DNA of 64,000 nucleotides from UBA1081 sp045636025 (GCA_045636025.1 JAZTWP010000051.1:12793-76792), one strand, 5' to 3'. Counted from the first letter of the stretch, positions 1 to 8,887 are shown. Notes: a model not told the origin generated them from the sequence alone. Made by a program: numbers and translations.

Positions 1-2
1 TT

Positions 3-1634
3 GTCAAAGAAGCTACTTGTGATGCAGCCGGCAGACGTCAGAGAACTTGTGCAATCTGTAAAACAACAGAAGTTGAAATCATCAATGCTCTTTCTCATAA
101 TTACATCGATACAGTAGTTCCTCCCACTTGTACAGAACGTGGTTACACAATCCACGCTTGTGACAGACCGGGTTGTAACAGCTCTTACACAGACACATAC
201 GTTGAACCCGTAGATCATAACTGGGAAGATGTAGGTGCTCCTGAAAAAGAAGCAACATGTACAGCAACAGGTCTTCAGAAACAGGAATGTTCAGCTTGTC
301 ACGCAACAAGAACAGCTGTAACTGAAGAACTCGGCCACGATTGGCAGAATAAACAGATTATTGCAGATGCAACTTGTGATACAGACGGTCTTATGAACGC
401 AACTTGTGACAGATGCGGTGACGTTCAGAATAACATTGTTATTATCGCACTCGGCCACGATTGGGACGAAGGCACAATCACAAAGCCTGCAACATGTACA
501 GAAGACGGTGTAAAAGTTCTTGCTTGTAAGAGAGAAAACTGCGGCAAGAAGATGGATACTGTAATCAAGGCTAAGGGCCACGATTGGGACGAAGGCGTTG
601 TAACAAGCGAAGCTACTTGTTACTCAACAGGTGAAAAGGTTGTTACATGTAACGTATGTCTTACAAGCGAAACAGTTGTTATTGCAAAAATCAGCCACAA
701 GTATGTTGGTATTGTTGTAGCTCCCACTTGTGTAGACAAGGGTTACACAGAATATTCTTGTGAAGTCTGTGGTGACAATATCGTAGAAGACTATGTTGAT
801 GCAAAGGGTCATACATTCACAACAACAATTGTTCCTCCCACTTGTATCAAGGAAGGTTACACATTCTCACGTTGTCTTGTTTGTACTCATTCAGAAAAGA
901 CAAACTTCACAGACGCTCTTGGTCATAACTATATAACAACAACAGTTGATCCCACTTGTACAGAAAAGGGTTACGATAAGCACGTTTGTACAAGAGGCGA
1001 CAGCGAATACAAAGACAACTACGTAAAAGAGCTCGGCCACGATGTCAGCAAGACAGTTGTTGATCCCACTTGTAAGGAAGACGGTTACGACCTCTTCTCC
1101 TGCTCACGTTGTGATTACAACTACAAAGAAAACATTGTTGAAGCACTCGGTCACGTTTTCTATGAAAAGAACAGAGTAGAGCCTTACGGTACACAGAGCG
1201 GTTACATTCTTTACGGTTGTGAAGAATGTACTTATGAATACAAAGAAATGATTTATTCTGATAACAAGGGTCTTGTTTGTGTCACAATTTATGACAAGAA
1301 CGGCAAACCCGTTACAGAAGCAACAATCACAGTTACAAATATTGATACAGGCGAATCTTACGTTATCAGCACAGACCTTAACGGCTACTTCACAGAGGTT
1401 CTTCCCGAAGGTGAATACGAACTCTTCATTGAAAGAGAAGGCTATGATGATGCATATGCATATATCTCTGTTGCAGGCGGTCATGTTGAGATGGATATTC
1501 CTGAGATGAGCCCCATCGAATGTGATTGCTACTGTCACCAGTCAAACTTCTGGGCAAGAATTTTCAGAATCATTATGAAACTCCGTAAGTTACTCGGTCT
1601 TCCCATAAACTGCTGTGACGATCCCGATATCTGA
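3..1634 (+). CDS. Cys-rich tandem-repeat surface protein, 3' part (5' end outside window)
   Basis: The reading frame is open from the left edge, so only the C-terminal 543 residues are seen and the true start lies outside. The visible part holds about ten tandem units of 36-38 residues. Each begins with an (A/P)TC..xG core, has a later Cys or CxxC pair and ends in (L/K)GH or a variant. The spaced Cys and His residues could bind metal or form disulfides, but this is inference. After the repeats comes a carboxypeptidase-regulatory-like beta-sandwich (near 1270-1500), which includes GKPVTEATITV and LPEGEYELFIEREGY. The extreme C-terminus has a Cys pair (ECDCYCH), a basic amphipathic helix ending KLLG and a second Cys pair (NCCDD). 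It is probably an exported, cell-surface protein. I do not recognise a named family for the repeat. A strong terminator follows directly. Confidence 0.75.
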   Translation, partial: VKEATCDAAGRRQRTCAICKTTEVEIINALSHNYIDTVVPPTCTERGYTIHACDRPGCNSSYTDTYVEPVDHNWEDVGAPEKEATCTATGLQKQECSACHATRTAVTEELGHDWQNKQIIADATCDTDGLMNATCDRCGDVQNNIVIIALGHDWDEGTITKPATCTEDGVKVLACKRENCGKKMDTVIKAKGHDWDEGVVTSEATCYSTGEKVVTCNVCLTSETVVIAKISHKYVGIVVAPTCVDKGYTEYSCEVCGDNIVEDYVDAKGHTFTTTIVPPTCIKEGYTFSRCLVCTHSEKTNFTDALGHNYITTTVDPTCTEKGYDKHVCTRGDSEYKDNYVKELGHDVSKTVVDPTCKEDGYDLFSCSRCDYNYKENIVEALGHVFYEKNRVEPYGTQSGYILYGCEECTYEYKEMIYSDNKGLVCVTIYDKNGKPVTEATITVTNIDTGESYVISTDLNGYFTEVLPEGEYELFIEREGYDDAYAYISVAGGHVEMDIPEMSPIECDCYCHQSNFWARIFRIIMKLRKLLGLPINCCDDPDI

Positions 1635-1644
1635 TAAATAATAT

Positions 1645-1688
1645 GACTTCCCACAGGTGAAAAACCTGCGGGAAGTTCTTTTTTTTTC
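1645..1688 (+). terminator. Rho-independent terminator after the Cys-repeat gene
   Basis: A stem with arms ACTTCCCACAGG and CCTGCGGGAAGT, joined by a TGAAAAA loop, is followed by a run of nine T. It lies directly downstream of the stop codon at 1634. Confidence 0.9.
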
Positions 1689-1754
1689 TTGCATTATAGG
1701 GGATACTGTGATAATATATATTAGATATGATGTTTTTTCTCGGAGGTCGGAAAA

Positions 1755-2885
1755 ATGAGTTCAACTCCTGTAATTATTATCCCTGCCGCAGGGCAGTCAA
1801 AGTTGGTTTATGCTGATAAAAAATCAGGAAAAATCAGAAATGCTTGGCCCTTTGAACTGGATGAAAAAGCTCTTATGGATGAAATGAAAGGTTCTCTTAT
1901 GAAGATGATGCTTTTCAGAACAGATGCAGGTTTTTCAGATAAGGTTGCAGGCATTGTTGACGACATTACTCAGCCTCTTTCTGTCAATGCAGACGGAACA
2001 AAAAAATATGATTTATCTGCCCTTCTTTCAGGCAGAAGCTATGCCGAATGTGACGAAGGTCAGAAGAATTTTATAAACAAAGTGTATCCCGTTTCTTCTC
2101 TTGCAGAAAAAATGGGTGCGGAAAACATTTTTTATTTCGATTATGATTTCCTTGGTGATATAAGTACCGTTGCGGCATCACTTGACGGACTCACCGAAGC
2201 TGTTGTTGCAAAAACCGGCTCAGAAAAAGTGAGTTTTATTGTTTACAGCACGGGTGGTGCGGTGCTTAAAGCTTATCTCAAGGATTATTCCGTAAAATCA
2301 CGCATTGAAAAGGTTTTTTGTGTGGCTTGTGCTCTTGACGGTGCATCTGTTGTTGCAGATGTGTATGAAAACAAGCTCAATCTCGAAAATCCTGCCGGGC
2401 TTCTTTCATCACTTGGCGGTAAGGCGGCATCACTCTCGTCAATAGCGGGTGTGCTCCCTGCAGATGTTATCGGTAATGTTATCAGCAAGTCGATGAAGGT
2501 GCTCGATGCAAACATTTTGAACGGCTGTACATCTCTTTATGCTCTCATCCCCTCAGACAGAGCAGATGCGGTTATTGCTTCACGTGCAATGAATCCTCAG
2601 CTCAGAGAAAAAGTGACTGCAATGAATGAATATTCAAAGAGATTTGCAGACGAAGTGAAAAAACTCATTGCAGACGGTGTGAGTTTCAGTTTTATTTGCG
2701 GAAACGGCAAAAAACTTCCCGAAGTCTTCGGCTCGGCAGGTGTTGATTGCGATGGTATTGTTGATACTGCATCTGCATCTTTCGGCGGAGCGTTTGCGGA
2801 AAACACAGTTTATATTAACGAGGGCGATCATTTTTCAATAATGAAAAATGAAACAGTCCGTGAATTTATAGAAAATAATATATAA
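1755..2885 (+). CDS. Alpha/beta-hydrolase-like protein, LCAT/lipase-type fold
   Basis: This 376-residue protein has no signal peptide and begins after a CGGAGG ribosome binding site. The N-terminus, PVIIIPAAGQSKL, resembles the first strand and oxyanion loop of lecithin:cholesterol acyltransferase-type lipases. A probable nucleophile elbow, IVYSTGGAV, lies near residue 163, but the first Gly of the usual GxSxG is replaced by Val. A GDHFSIM segment close to the C-terminus could supply the catalytic His. It is probably a cytosolic esterase or acyltransferase-like enzyme; the substrate is unknown. It sits 18 nt upstream of an ABC exporter pair on the same strand and is likely cotranscribed with it. 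The fold assignment is by motif only, so moderate confidence. Confidence 0.55.
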   Translation: MSSTPVIIIPAAGQSKLVYADKKSGKIRNAWPFELDEKALMDEMKGSLMKMMLFRTDAGFSDKVAGIVDDITQPLSVNADGTKKYDLSALLSGRSYAECDEGQKNFINKVYPVSSLAEKMGAENIFYFDYDFLGDISTVAASLDGLTEAVVAKTGSEKVSFIVYSTGGAVLKAYLKDYSVKSRIEKVFCVACALDGASVVADVYENKLNLENPAGLLSSLGGKAASLSSIAGVLPADVIGNVISKSMKVLDANILNGCTSLYALIPSDRADAVIASRAMNPQLREKVTAMNEYSKRFADEVKKLIADGVSFSFICGNGKKLPEVFGSAGVDCDGIVDTASASFGGAFAENTVYINEGDHFSIMKNETVREFIENNI

Positions 2886-2903
2886 TTATTCGGAGGAAGT
2901 AAC

Positions 2904-3626
2904 ATGGCTGATATGGAATATGCCATAAAGGTGCGGAATTTAAGCAAGTCATACGTTAAAGGCCGCTCTGTGCTCAATGATATATCATTTGATATCCCCG
3001 CAGGCAGAATTGTAGGTCTTCTCGGCCCCAACGGCTGCGGCAAAACAACTTTGCTTAAAATTCTTTCAGGCTGTATTCACGATTATGACGGTACAATTGT
3101 AATAAACGGTAATCCCCCCGGAGTTGTTACAAAGTCAACAACTGCATTCCTGCCTGATACTACATATCTTTCTGACTGGTTCAGAACAATTGATGCAATT
3201 GATTATTTTAACGATTTCTTCTATGATTTCGACAGAATAAAGGCTCTTGAGTTTGTGACACGTTTCGGTCTTGACCCTAAACAGAAAATCAAGACAATGT
3301 CAAAGGGTATGCAGGAAAAAGTTCAGCTTCTGCTTGTTATGTCAAGACAGGCTAAACTTTATCTGCTTGATGAACCCCTCGGTGGTGTTGACCCTGCTGC
3401 AAGAGAAAATATTCTTAATATGATTATGGCAAACTATGCCGAAAAATCAACTCTTCTTCTTTCTACTCATATGGTAAATGACCTTGAGGCAACATTCAAT
3501 CACGTAATGATTCTCGGTCACGGTCAGGTGCTTGTCAATACCTCTGTTGATAATGTGAGAAAAAGCGGAAAATCACTTGAAGAGGTATTTAAGGAGGTTA
3601 TCGGTAATGACTGGGAAATTAATTAA
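2904..3626 (+). CDS. ABC transporter ATP-binding protein (ABC-2 exporter type)
   Basis: This 240-residue nucleotide-binding subunit has a complete motif set: Walker A GPNGCGKTT, signature MSKGMQEK in the form common to YhcG/YtrB-like exporters rather than LSGGQ, Walker B LYLLDEP, D-loop GGVDP and H-loop STH. It would power the membrane protein encoded next, whose start overlaps its last 20 nt. That overlap suggests translational coupling. The substrate cannot be read from sequence; small two-gene ABC-2 exporters often handle peptides, antibiotics or envelope components. The start is preceded by CGGAGG. Confidence 0.9.
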   Translation: MADMEYAIKVRNLSKSYVKGRSVLNDISFDIPAGRIVGLLGPNGCGKTTLLKILSGCIHDYDGTIVINGNPPGVVTKSTTAFLPDTTYLSDWFRTIDAIDYFNDFFYDFDRIKALEFVTRFGLDPKQKIKTMSKGMQEKVQLLLVMSRQAKLYLLDEPLGGVDPAARENILNMIMANYAEKSTLLLSTHMVNDLEATFNHVMILGHGQVLVNTSVDNVRKSGKSLEEVFKEVIGNDWEIN

Positions 3627-4440
3627 ACACGACCTTAAAGCCGGTGCAAGAAGAATGGGTAATATTTACCTTTCTGCATTCATTGCAAGTATTGCAATGC
3701 TTTTTTCTGCACTTATCGAAAGCGGAATTATTATGAAATTCCTGACTTCATCAGCTGTTGTTGTTATTGCGGCAGTTGCTGTTATTGTTACATTTGCATC
3801 AATCGTTTTCGGTGCAAACAAAAGTCTTTTCGGCAGAGAAGGCTATCTTACACAGACTTTGCCCGTAAGGACAAGCTCTCTCATTTTTGCAAAATGGTTT
3901 TCATCATCTGTTTGGCTTGTAATCAGCTATTCATTCTGCGTCGTTGCAATTTTTTCAATTTTTATTTATTGGACAACAAAGAATCAGCAGGGTGCTGAAT
4001 TCTATGATATGATTTATTCATTCCTGCAGAGTTTCGGAATCGGTGCTGAAACTGTTTATAAGAAATACTTCATTGTTGTTGCTCTTATCGCATTGTTCAA
4101 TACATGTATTCTTGTAATGTTCATTCTTTTTGCAATCACTCTGTCAAATATAAGACCTTTCCACAAGCTCGGCAGCTTTGGTGTTATTCTTTATCTTGCT
4201 CTCACAATTTTTGTAATACAGGGTATTTCAAACGGTCTTGCAGAGCTTTGTGACGTTACAATGATAATTGATGCAACGGGTGCCGTTTCGATGACTGTTT
4301 CAAAGGAAGCAATTGCTCTTGCGACAATGCAGGGCGGTATGACCGTAGGCTTTACGGGAGTATATTTCAAGACAATTGCAACGATATTCCTTTACATTCT
4401 TACAGTACAGCTCACAGAGTCCAAAATCAATCTCAAGTAA
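3607..4440 (+). CDS. ABC transporter permease (partner of upstream ATPase)
   Basis: The 277-residue protein has about six hydrophobic membrane segments and a large loop near the middle. The ATG at 3607 is chosen because AAGGAGG ends ten bases upstream; a longer in-frame start at 3577 has no such site. It overlaps the end of the ATPase gene by 20 nt, so the two products are almost certainly made together as an ABC-2 type exporter. The family is assigned from topology and gene pairing rather than from a diagnostic motif. Confidence 0.8.
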   Translation: MTGKLIKHDLKAGARRMGNIYLSAFIASIAMLFSALIESGIIMKFLTSSAVVVIAAVAVIVTFASIVFGANKSLFGREGYLTQTLPVRTSSLIFAKWFSSSVWLVISYSFCVVAIFSIFIYWTTKNQQGAEFYDMIYSFLQSFGIGAETVYKKYFIVVALIALFNTCILVMFILFAITLSNIRPFHKLGSFGVILYLALTIFVIQGISNGLAELCDVTMIIDATGAVSMTVSKEAIALATMQGGMTVGFTGVYFKTIATIFLYILTVQLTESKINLK

Positions 4441-4451
4441 GGTTTTTGCGT

Positions 4452-5060
4452 ATGCAGATAATTGATATTTCAAAAGATATTACTAAATGTGAACTTTATC
4501 CCGGTGACCCTGAGGTGAAACTTGAGGTTGCTGCAACAATTGCAGGTGGTGACAGCTGTAATCTTTCTGCAATTTACACGGGACTTCACAACGGCACTCA
4601 CGCTGATGCTCCGCTTCACTTTATTGAGGGCGGCGAGTCAATTGAAAAGGCAGACCTTGATGTTTTTATCGGTGAATGCCACGTTATTGAAGTGCCCGAA
4701 GGTCCCATAACCGGGGAGTATGTTGATGATTACTTCCCCCAAGGCGCAAAAAGAGTGCTTATAAAAGGCAAAGGCAAAGCCTGGTTTATGCAGAGCGGTG
4801 CTGAGGAAGTTGCTTACAACGGAATCAGACTCATAGGCACGGATTCAATGTCTGTCGGTGTGCACGGTGACCAGGTAGGACCTCACGTTGCACTTCTCAG
4901 AGAAAATGTTGCCGTGCTGGAAAATCTTGACCTTGAAAATGTCAAGCCGGGCAAGTATTTTCTTCTTGCTCAGCCCCTTAAAATAGGCGGTGCGGAAGCA
5001 GCACCAGTCAGAGCAGTACTTCTTGCTGACTTTATATTCTGGAGCGGAAGCAAGGCGTAA
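4452..5060 (+). CDS. Cyclase/kynurenine formamidase-like metal-dependent hydrolase
   Basis: The 202-residue protein carries the cyclase-family (PF04199-type) metal-binding signature HNGTHADAPLHF near residue 50. A typical HVALLRENVAVLENL helix follows near residue 150. Members hydrolyse formyl or cyclic amide substrates using a Mn or Zn centre and are cytosolic. A TTG two codons upstream could also start translation, but the ATG at 4452 is more usual. It starts only 11 nt after the ABC permease and may share its mRNA. The exact substrate (N-formylkynurenine, isatin or another) cannot be decided here. Confidence 0.8.
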   Translation: MQIIDISKDITKCELYPGDPEVKLEVAATIAGGDSCNLSAIYTGLHNGTHADAPLHFIEGGESIEKADLDVFIGECHVIEVPEGPITGEYVDDYFPQGAKRVLIKGKGKAWFMQSGAEEVAYNGIRLIGTDSMSVGVHGDQVGPHVALLRENVAVLENLDLENVKPGKYFLLAQPLKIGGAEAAPVRAVLLADFIFWSGSKA

Positions 5061-5140
5061 ATAGGAATTCTTAATTCGTAATGCATAATTTGTAATTATT
5101 GAAAAAGGCATCACCTTTTGAAGCAATTATAAAAAAACAG

Positions 5141-5222
5141 TAGTAGGGGCGATGATTCATCGCCCGGCACGAATGTGCATTTTCCGTAAGGGGAATTAAC
5201 GGCAAAGCCGTTCTGCTACTCG
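5141..5222. repeat. Multi-hairpin intergenic repeat, copy A (TAGGGGC family)
   Basis: An outer pairing (TAGTAG with CTGCTA) encloses a run of small hairpins. The first is a near-perfect palindrome at 5147-5165 (arms GGGCGATGA and TCATCGCCC). The next 14 bases continue the same sequence that occurs, inverted, at 13159-13197. AACGGCAAAGCCGTT forms another hairpin. It lies between the cyclase gene and luxS, and no ORF is evident. Confidence 0.6.
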
Positions 5223-5282
5223 CTATCAATTGGTGTCTGCTCAATTATGCATTAAAATTTTCAATATGAAAGGAAAATTGAT

Positions 5283-5735
5283 ATGAAACGAATCGCAAGT
5301 TTTGAGGTTGACCATACAGACCTTCAGAAAGGTATGTACACATCACGTGTAGACGGTGATGTTGTTACTTATGATATCAGAACAAGACGTCCCAACGTGG
5401 AAGAAGTTATGGATAATGCATCTATTCACACAGTTGAGCACCTTTTTGCAACATTTGTAAGAAATTCTCCTCTTGCTGACAAAATCATCTACTTCGGGCC
5501 TATGGGTTGCCGTACAGGTTTCTATTTCCTTGTGCGTGATATGAGTCAGGAAGATGCAATCAGACTCACTCAGGAGGCTTTTGCGTTTATCGCAGCTTAT
5601 GAGGGTGAAATTCCCGGTGTGTCTGCTGCAGAATGCGGTAACTACCGTGATCATTCTCTTGAAGGCGCAATTGCAGAGGCAAAAATGTTCCTTCCTGTAA
5701 TTGAAAAAGTTACAACCGAGAGTCTTGTATATTAA
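5283..5735 (+). CDS. luxS: S-ribosylhomocysteine lyase LuxS
   Basis: This 150-residue protein matches LuxS in length and motifs. HTVEHLFAT carries the two His and the Glu of the active site, and AECGNYRDH carries the third metal ligand and the CGNY segment. LuxS splits S-ribosylhomocysteine to homocysteine and DPD, the precursor of autoinducer-2, in the activated methyl cycle. The start follows an AAAGGA site. It appears to be a single-gene unit, bounded on the left by intergenic repeat A and on the right by about 300 bp of AT-rich DNA. Confidence 0.96.
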   Translation: MKRIASFEVDHTDLQKGMYTSRVDGDVVTYDIRTRRPNVEEVMDNASIHTVEHLFATFVRNSPLADKIIYFGPMGCRTGFYFLVRDMSQEDAIRLTQEAFAFIAAYEGEIPGVSAAECGNYRDHSLEGAIAEAKMFLPVIEKVTTESLVY

Positions 5736-6034
5736 GTTTTGTTTGTTCAAAATGCATAAAAAACAGGTTTGTTTTTTAGTATAAAAAAACAGAAAGTATG
5801 TTCACCACAATATATTGTATCAAAAAATAAAATTTATGCTGTATGTTGTTGACTTGTTGAAAAATTGTGGCATTTTCAACAAAAATAAAGATACGGTAAA
5901 TATTTTATTAAAATAGGCTTTAATTTTTGTGTGTTTGGTGGTATAATAACTCTGTTAAAAAGCGTTTTCCTGCAGTTCAGAGCGCAGTTTTCTGCGTGAC
6001 TGACATGATTAATATATTAAGGAAGTAACCCGTT
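5736..6034. other. AT-rich gap between luxS and murA
   Basis: No ORF is supported. There is a clean inverted repeat with ten-base arms at 5854-5863 and 5873-5882 (TTGTTGAAAA and TTTTCAACAA), without a T run. A TATAAT box lies at 5942-5947, the likely -10 of murA, but no good -35 is found 17 bp upstream (TTTAAT), so the promoter is tentative. Confidence 0.4.
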
Positions 6035-7333
6035 ATGGAAAAATATGTAATTAACGGCGGTAAAAGACTTCACGGTGAAATTGACATAAGCGGTGCTAAA
6101 AATGCAGCCGTTGCAATTATTCCTGCAACACTCCTTGCTCAGGATGTGTGCAGAATAGAAAACATTCCTGATATCAGAGATGTTCAGGTAATGGTCAAAA
6201 TTCTCATCGAGATGGGTGCAACCGTCCGCTATATTAATTCTAATACCATAGAGATTGATACAAGATACATCAGCTCTCATATCATTCCTTATGAGATGAC
6301 AAAGTATTCAAGATCATCTTACTATCTTCTCGGTGCTCTTCTCGGCAGATGCTCCCACGCAAAGGTTGCAATGCCCGGCGGATGCAACTTCGGTGGTGTA
6401 AGACCCATTGACTTCCACCTCAAGGGCTTTGCAAAGCTCGGTGCAAAAATCACAAACGACAACGGTATGATTGATGCCCAGGCTCAGGAGCTTAAAGGTA
6501 ACACAATTTATTTTGACAAAGTTTCTGTCGGTGCAACAGTAAACATTATGCTTGCAGCAGTTAAGGCAAGAGGTCTCACAATTATTGAAAATCCTGCAAA
6601 GGAGCCTCATATTGTTGACCTTGCAAACTTCCTTAACCTTATGGGTGCAAATGTTACGGGCGCAGGTACAGATGTTATAAAAATCAAGGGTGTTGAAAAG
6701 CTTCACGGCTGTTCATACTCAATTATTCCCGACCAGATTGAGGCAGGCACATTTATGGTTGCTGCTGCAGCTGCAAAGGGTAACGTTCTTCTAAAAAATG
6801 TTATTCCCAAGCATCTTGAATCAATCACTGCAAAGCTTCGTGAATGCGGAGTCACAGTTGAAGAAGGTGATGATTCAGTAAGAATCATCAGCGAGTCAAG
6901 AGCAGGCACATGCAAGGTTACTGCAATGCCTCATCCCGGTTTCCCCACAGATATGCAGCCTCAGATGACAACATTCCTTGCTCTCTCAGACGGTGCAAGC
7001 CTTGTTACAGACGGTGTGTGGGACAATCGTTTCAGATATGTTGATCAGCTCAGCAAAATGGGTGCAAACATTCAGGTTGAAGGCAAGGCGGCTTTCATAT
7101 CAGGTGTGGAAAAGCTTCACGGTGCTCCTGTTAAGGCAGATGACCTTCGTGCAGGTGCAGCAATGCTTATTGCTGGTATGTGTGCAGAGGGTACAACATA
7201 CATTGAAGAGATTTATCATATCGAAAGAGGATATGAAAACATTGTTGATAAGCTCCGCAGTATCGGTGTTGATATCACAAAGGTTGATTTCCCTGAAGAT
7301 AATGTAAAAGTTGTAACAAATAACGCAGGTTAA
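6035..7333 (+). CDS. murA: UDP-N-acetylglucosamine 1-carboxyvinyltransferase
   Basis: This 432-residue protein has the expected MurA length and fold repeats. It transfers enolpyruvate from PEP to UDP-GlcNAc, the first committed step of peptidoglycan synthesis, in the cytosol. The active-site loop is MPGGCNFGGVRP near residue 112, with the Cys that reacts with PEP and fosfomycin, followed by the usual DFHLKGFAKLGA helix. PHPGFPTDMQPQ and AGAAMLIAGM further support it. Gram-positives often have two MurA paralogues, and I cannot tell which this is. A hairpin terminator follows immediately. Confidence 0.93.
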   Translation: MEKYVINGGKRLHGEIDISGAKNAAVAIIPATLLAQDVCRIENIPDIRDVQVMVKILIEMGATVRYINSNTIEIDTRYISSHIIPYEMTKYSRSSYYLLGALLGRCSHAKVAMPGGCNFGGVRPIDFHLKGFAKLGAKITNDNGMIDAQAQELKGNTIYFDKVSVGATVNIMLAAVKARGLTIIENPAKEPHIVDLANFLNLMGANVTGAGTDVIKIKGVEKLHGCSYSIIPDQIEAGTFMVAAAAAKGNVLLKNVIPKHLESITAKLRECGVTVEEGDDSVRIISESRAGTCKVTAMPHPGFPTDMQPQMTTFLALSDGASLVTDGVWDNRFRYVDQLSKMGANIQVEGKAAFISGVEKLHGAPVKADDLRAGAAMLIAGMCAEGTTYIEEIYHIERGYENIVDKLRSIGVDITKVDFPEDNVKVVTNNAG

Positions 7334-7337
7334 AATT

Positions 7338-7362
7338 AAGGACGCCGATGGCGTCCTTTTTT
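7338..7362 (+). terminator. Rho-independent terminator after murA
   Basis: GGACGCC and GGCGTCC form a perfect seven-base stem with a three-base loop, followed by six T. It lies between the murA stop and the ribosome binding site of the next gene, so the next gene may depend on read-through or on a promoter I could not identify. Confidence 0.8.
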
Positions 7363-7377
7363 GGTAAGGAGATTAAG

Positions 7378-8169
7378 ATGGCAAGATTTTGTACTTTGTG
7401 TTCATCAAGCAGCGGTAACAGTACATATATCGGCACGGGTGCAGGCGGAATACTTGTTGATGCAGGTACAAACGCAAAGCGCCTGATAATGGCTATGCAG
7501 AATGTGAATGTTGCTCCCGAAAGCATAAAGGCAATTTTTGTTACCCACGAGCACAATGACCACATCGGTGCGCTCCGTGTGTTTGCAAACAAATACAAAG
7601 TGCCCGTTCTTGCTACAAAGGGCACACTTTCAGCTCTTGAAAAAGCAGGGCATCTGAAAGGTGATTTTGAAGCAATCGTAATTCCTGAAAACGGTTTTGA
7701 AGTCTACGGTATGGAAGTAAAGAGTGTCAGAACATCACACGACAGCGCAGAGAGTTGCGGTTACACCGTAACAATGCCCGATGAAAGACGAATTTCCGTA
7801 ATCACGGATACGGGTGTTATCACAAGGGATATTGTTGATAAGGTCACGGGCAGTGATCTGATTCTTCTTGAGTCCAATCATGATAAACTTATGCTTGATA
7901 TCGGTCCTTATCCCTATTATCTCAAAAAGAGAATTCTTTCAAGCGAGGGGCATCTTTCAAATGATGACTGCGCGAAGGCAGCTTGTCATTTTATAAACAC
8001 GGGCACAACAAGACTTGTGCTGGGCCATCTCAGCCGTGAAAACAATACACCCTTCAGAGCTTTTGAAAAAACAAATGAGGCACTCGGTGAAATGGGTGCC
8101 GTTAAGGGAATCGATTATGATTTGCAGGTGGCACCTCCCGGTGTCGGAGAAAGAATGGTGATTTTCTGA
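7378..8169 (+). CDS. MBL-fold metallo-hydrolase, YycJ/WalJ type
   Basis: This 263-residue metallo-beta-lactamase-fold protein has the binuclear metal motif THEHNDH near residue 58, a downstream DTG ligand and LLLESNHD, typical of the YycJ/WalJ family of putative exonuclease-like hydrolases. The N-terminal CTLCSSSSGNSTYIG is a hallmark of this family. The ATG at 7378 follows AAGGAG; a longer frame would have to be read through the murA terminator hairpin. It overlaps rlmH by one base (TGATG), a pairing seen in many Firmicutes. Confidence 0.9.
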   Translation: MARFCTLCSSSSGNSTYIGTGAGGILVDAGTNAKRLIMAMQNVNVAPESIKAIFVTHEHNDHIGALRVFANKYKVPVLATKGTLSALEKAGHLKGDFEAIVIPENGFEVYGMEVKSVRTSHDSAESCGYTVTMPDERRISVITDTGVITRDIVDKVTGSDLILLESNHDKLMLDIGPYPYYLKKRILSSEGHLSNDDCAKAACHFINTGTTRLVLGHLSRENNTPFRAFEKTNEALGEMGAVKGIDYDLQVAPPGVGERMVIF

Positions 8170-8651
8170 TGCAGAGTGTTAAAATAATTTGTGTGGGCAA
8201 GCTTAAGGATGCGTTTTTCAGAGATGCATCTGATGAATATATGAAGCGTCTCAAGGCTTTCTGCAAGGCGGAGATAATTGAAATTCCTGCTGCAAATCTG
8301 CCCGATGACCCGAATGATTCACAGGTTGCATCTGCGCTTGAAAAGGAGTCTGAGGCAATACTCAAAAAGATTCCGTCTGGCGCAATGGTTGTTGCAATGT
8401 GCGTTGAGGGCAAACTTTTCTCATCTGAAGATATGGCAAAATGCATTGCGGATGCGTCAATGAGAGGCAACGGAGATATTGTGTTCATTATCGGCGGGTC
8501 ATACGGTCTGTCTGACAAAGTCAAGGCAAAGGCAGATATCAGAATGTCAGCGTCAAAAATGACTTTCCCCCACAGACTTTTCCGCGTTATGCTCCTTGAA
8601 CAGATTTACAGAGGATATAAAATCAATCAGGGTTCAAAGTATCATAAATAA
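8169..8651 (+). CDS. rlmH: 23S rRNA (pseudouridine-1915-N3)-methyltransferase RlmH
   Basis: The 160-residue protein has the SPOUT-class RlmH signature: an N-terminal IICVGKLKD strand, a glycine-rich knot FIIGGSYGLSD and a C-terminal SKMTFPHRL..LLEQIYRG..I..GSKYHK. It methylates pseudouridine 1915 in helix 69 of 23S rRNA on assembled 70S ribosomes, using SAM. The ATG overlaps the stop of the upstream hydrolase by one base, so the two are translationally coupled. A strong terminator follows. Confidence 0.97.
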   Translation: MQSVKIICVGKLKDAFFRDASDEYMKRLKAFCKAEIIEIPAANLPDDPNDSQVASALEKESEAILKKIPSGAMVVAMCVEGKLFSSEDMAKCIADASMRGNGDIVFIIGGSYGLSDKVKAKADIRMSASKMTFPHRLFRVMLLEQIYRGYKINQGSKYHK

Positions 8652-8654
8652 CAC

Positions 8655-8685
8655 AAAGCACAGATTTTCTGTGCTTTATTTTTTT
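8655..8685 (+). terminator. Rho-independent terminator after rlmH
   Basis: AAAGCACAGA pairs with TCTGTGCTTT across a three-base loop, and the stem is followed by ATTTTTTT. Confidence 0.9.
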
Positions 8686-8731
8686 GCGAATCGGAAATTG
8701 TCGGGGTATTTGCACAAATTGAATTTGATTG

Positions 8732-8812
8732 TGTAGGGACCGATCCCCTGATCGGTCCGCTCCGGGCTGACATCAGACTTTGCGGAGCGATGTCGGTCTG
8801 CTCCCTACAGGA
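8732..8812. repeat. Multi-hairpin intergenic repeat, copy B
   Basis: An outer stem TGTAGGGA/TCCCTACA closes an 80-base unit. Inside are a palindromic hairpin GACCGATC-CCCT-GATCGGTC and a second arm CTGACATC/GATGTCGG. It has the same architecture as the repeats at 5141-5222 and 13053-13201, but the palindromic core differs in sequence while keeping its pairing. Confidence 0.55.
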
Positions 8813-8850
8813 TATTAATTAGTCTGTGCAACAAATTATTGTTTGCCATA

Positions 8851-8882
8851 AAAAAAGTGCCGGATGTTATCCGACACTTTTG
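8851..8882 (-). terminator. Rho-independent terminator of the minus-strand pair
   Basis: On the minus strand AAAGTGTCGGAT pairs with ATCCGGCACTTT (one mismatch) and is followed by TTTTTTT. It lies just past the stop at 8888. Confidence 0.85.
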
Positions 8883-8887
8883 GTGTT

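Noticed and set aside
393..1634. Start of the Cys-repeat gene at the internal ATG at 393
   Set aside because: The frame and the repeat units continue unbroken to the left edge of the window, so the gene starts outside it.
2904..3626. ABC signature MSKGM read as a damaged LSGGQ motif
   Set aside because: Exporters of the YhcG/YtrB type usually carry (L/M)SKGM in this place, and the other motifs are intact.
7348..7377. Ten-residue N-terminal extension of the WalJ-type hydrolase
   Set aside because: It would be read through the murA terminator hairpin and lacks a ribosome binding site, while the ATG at 7378 has AAGGAG at the right distance.
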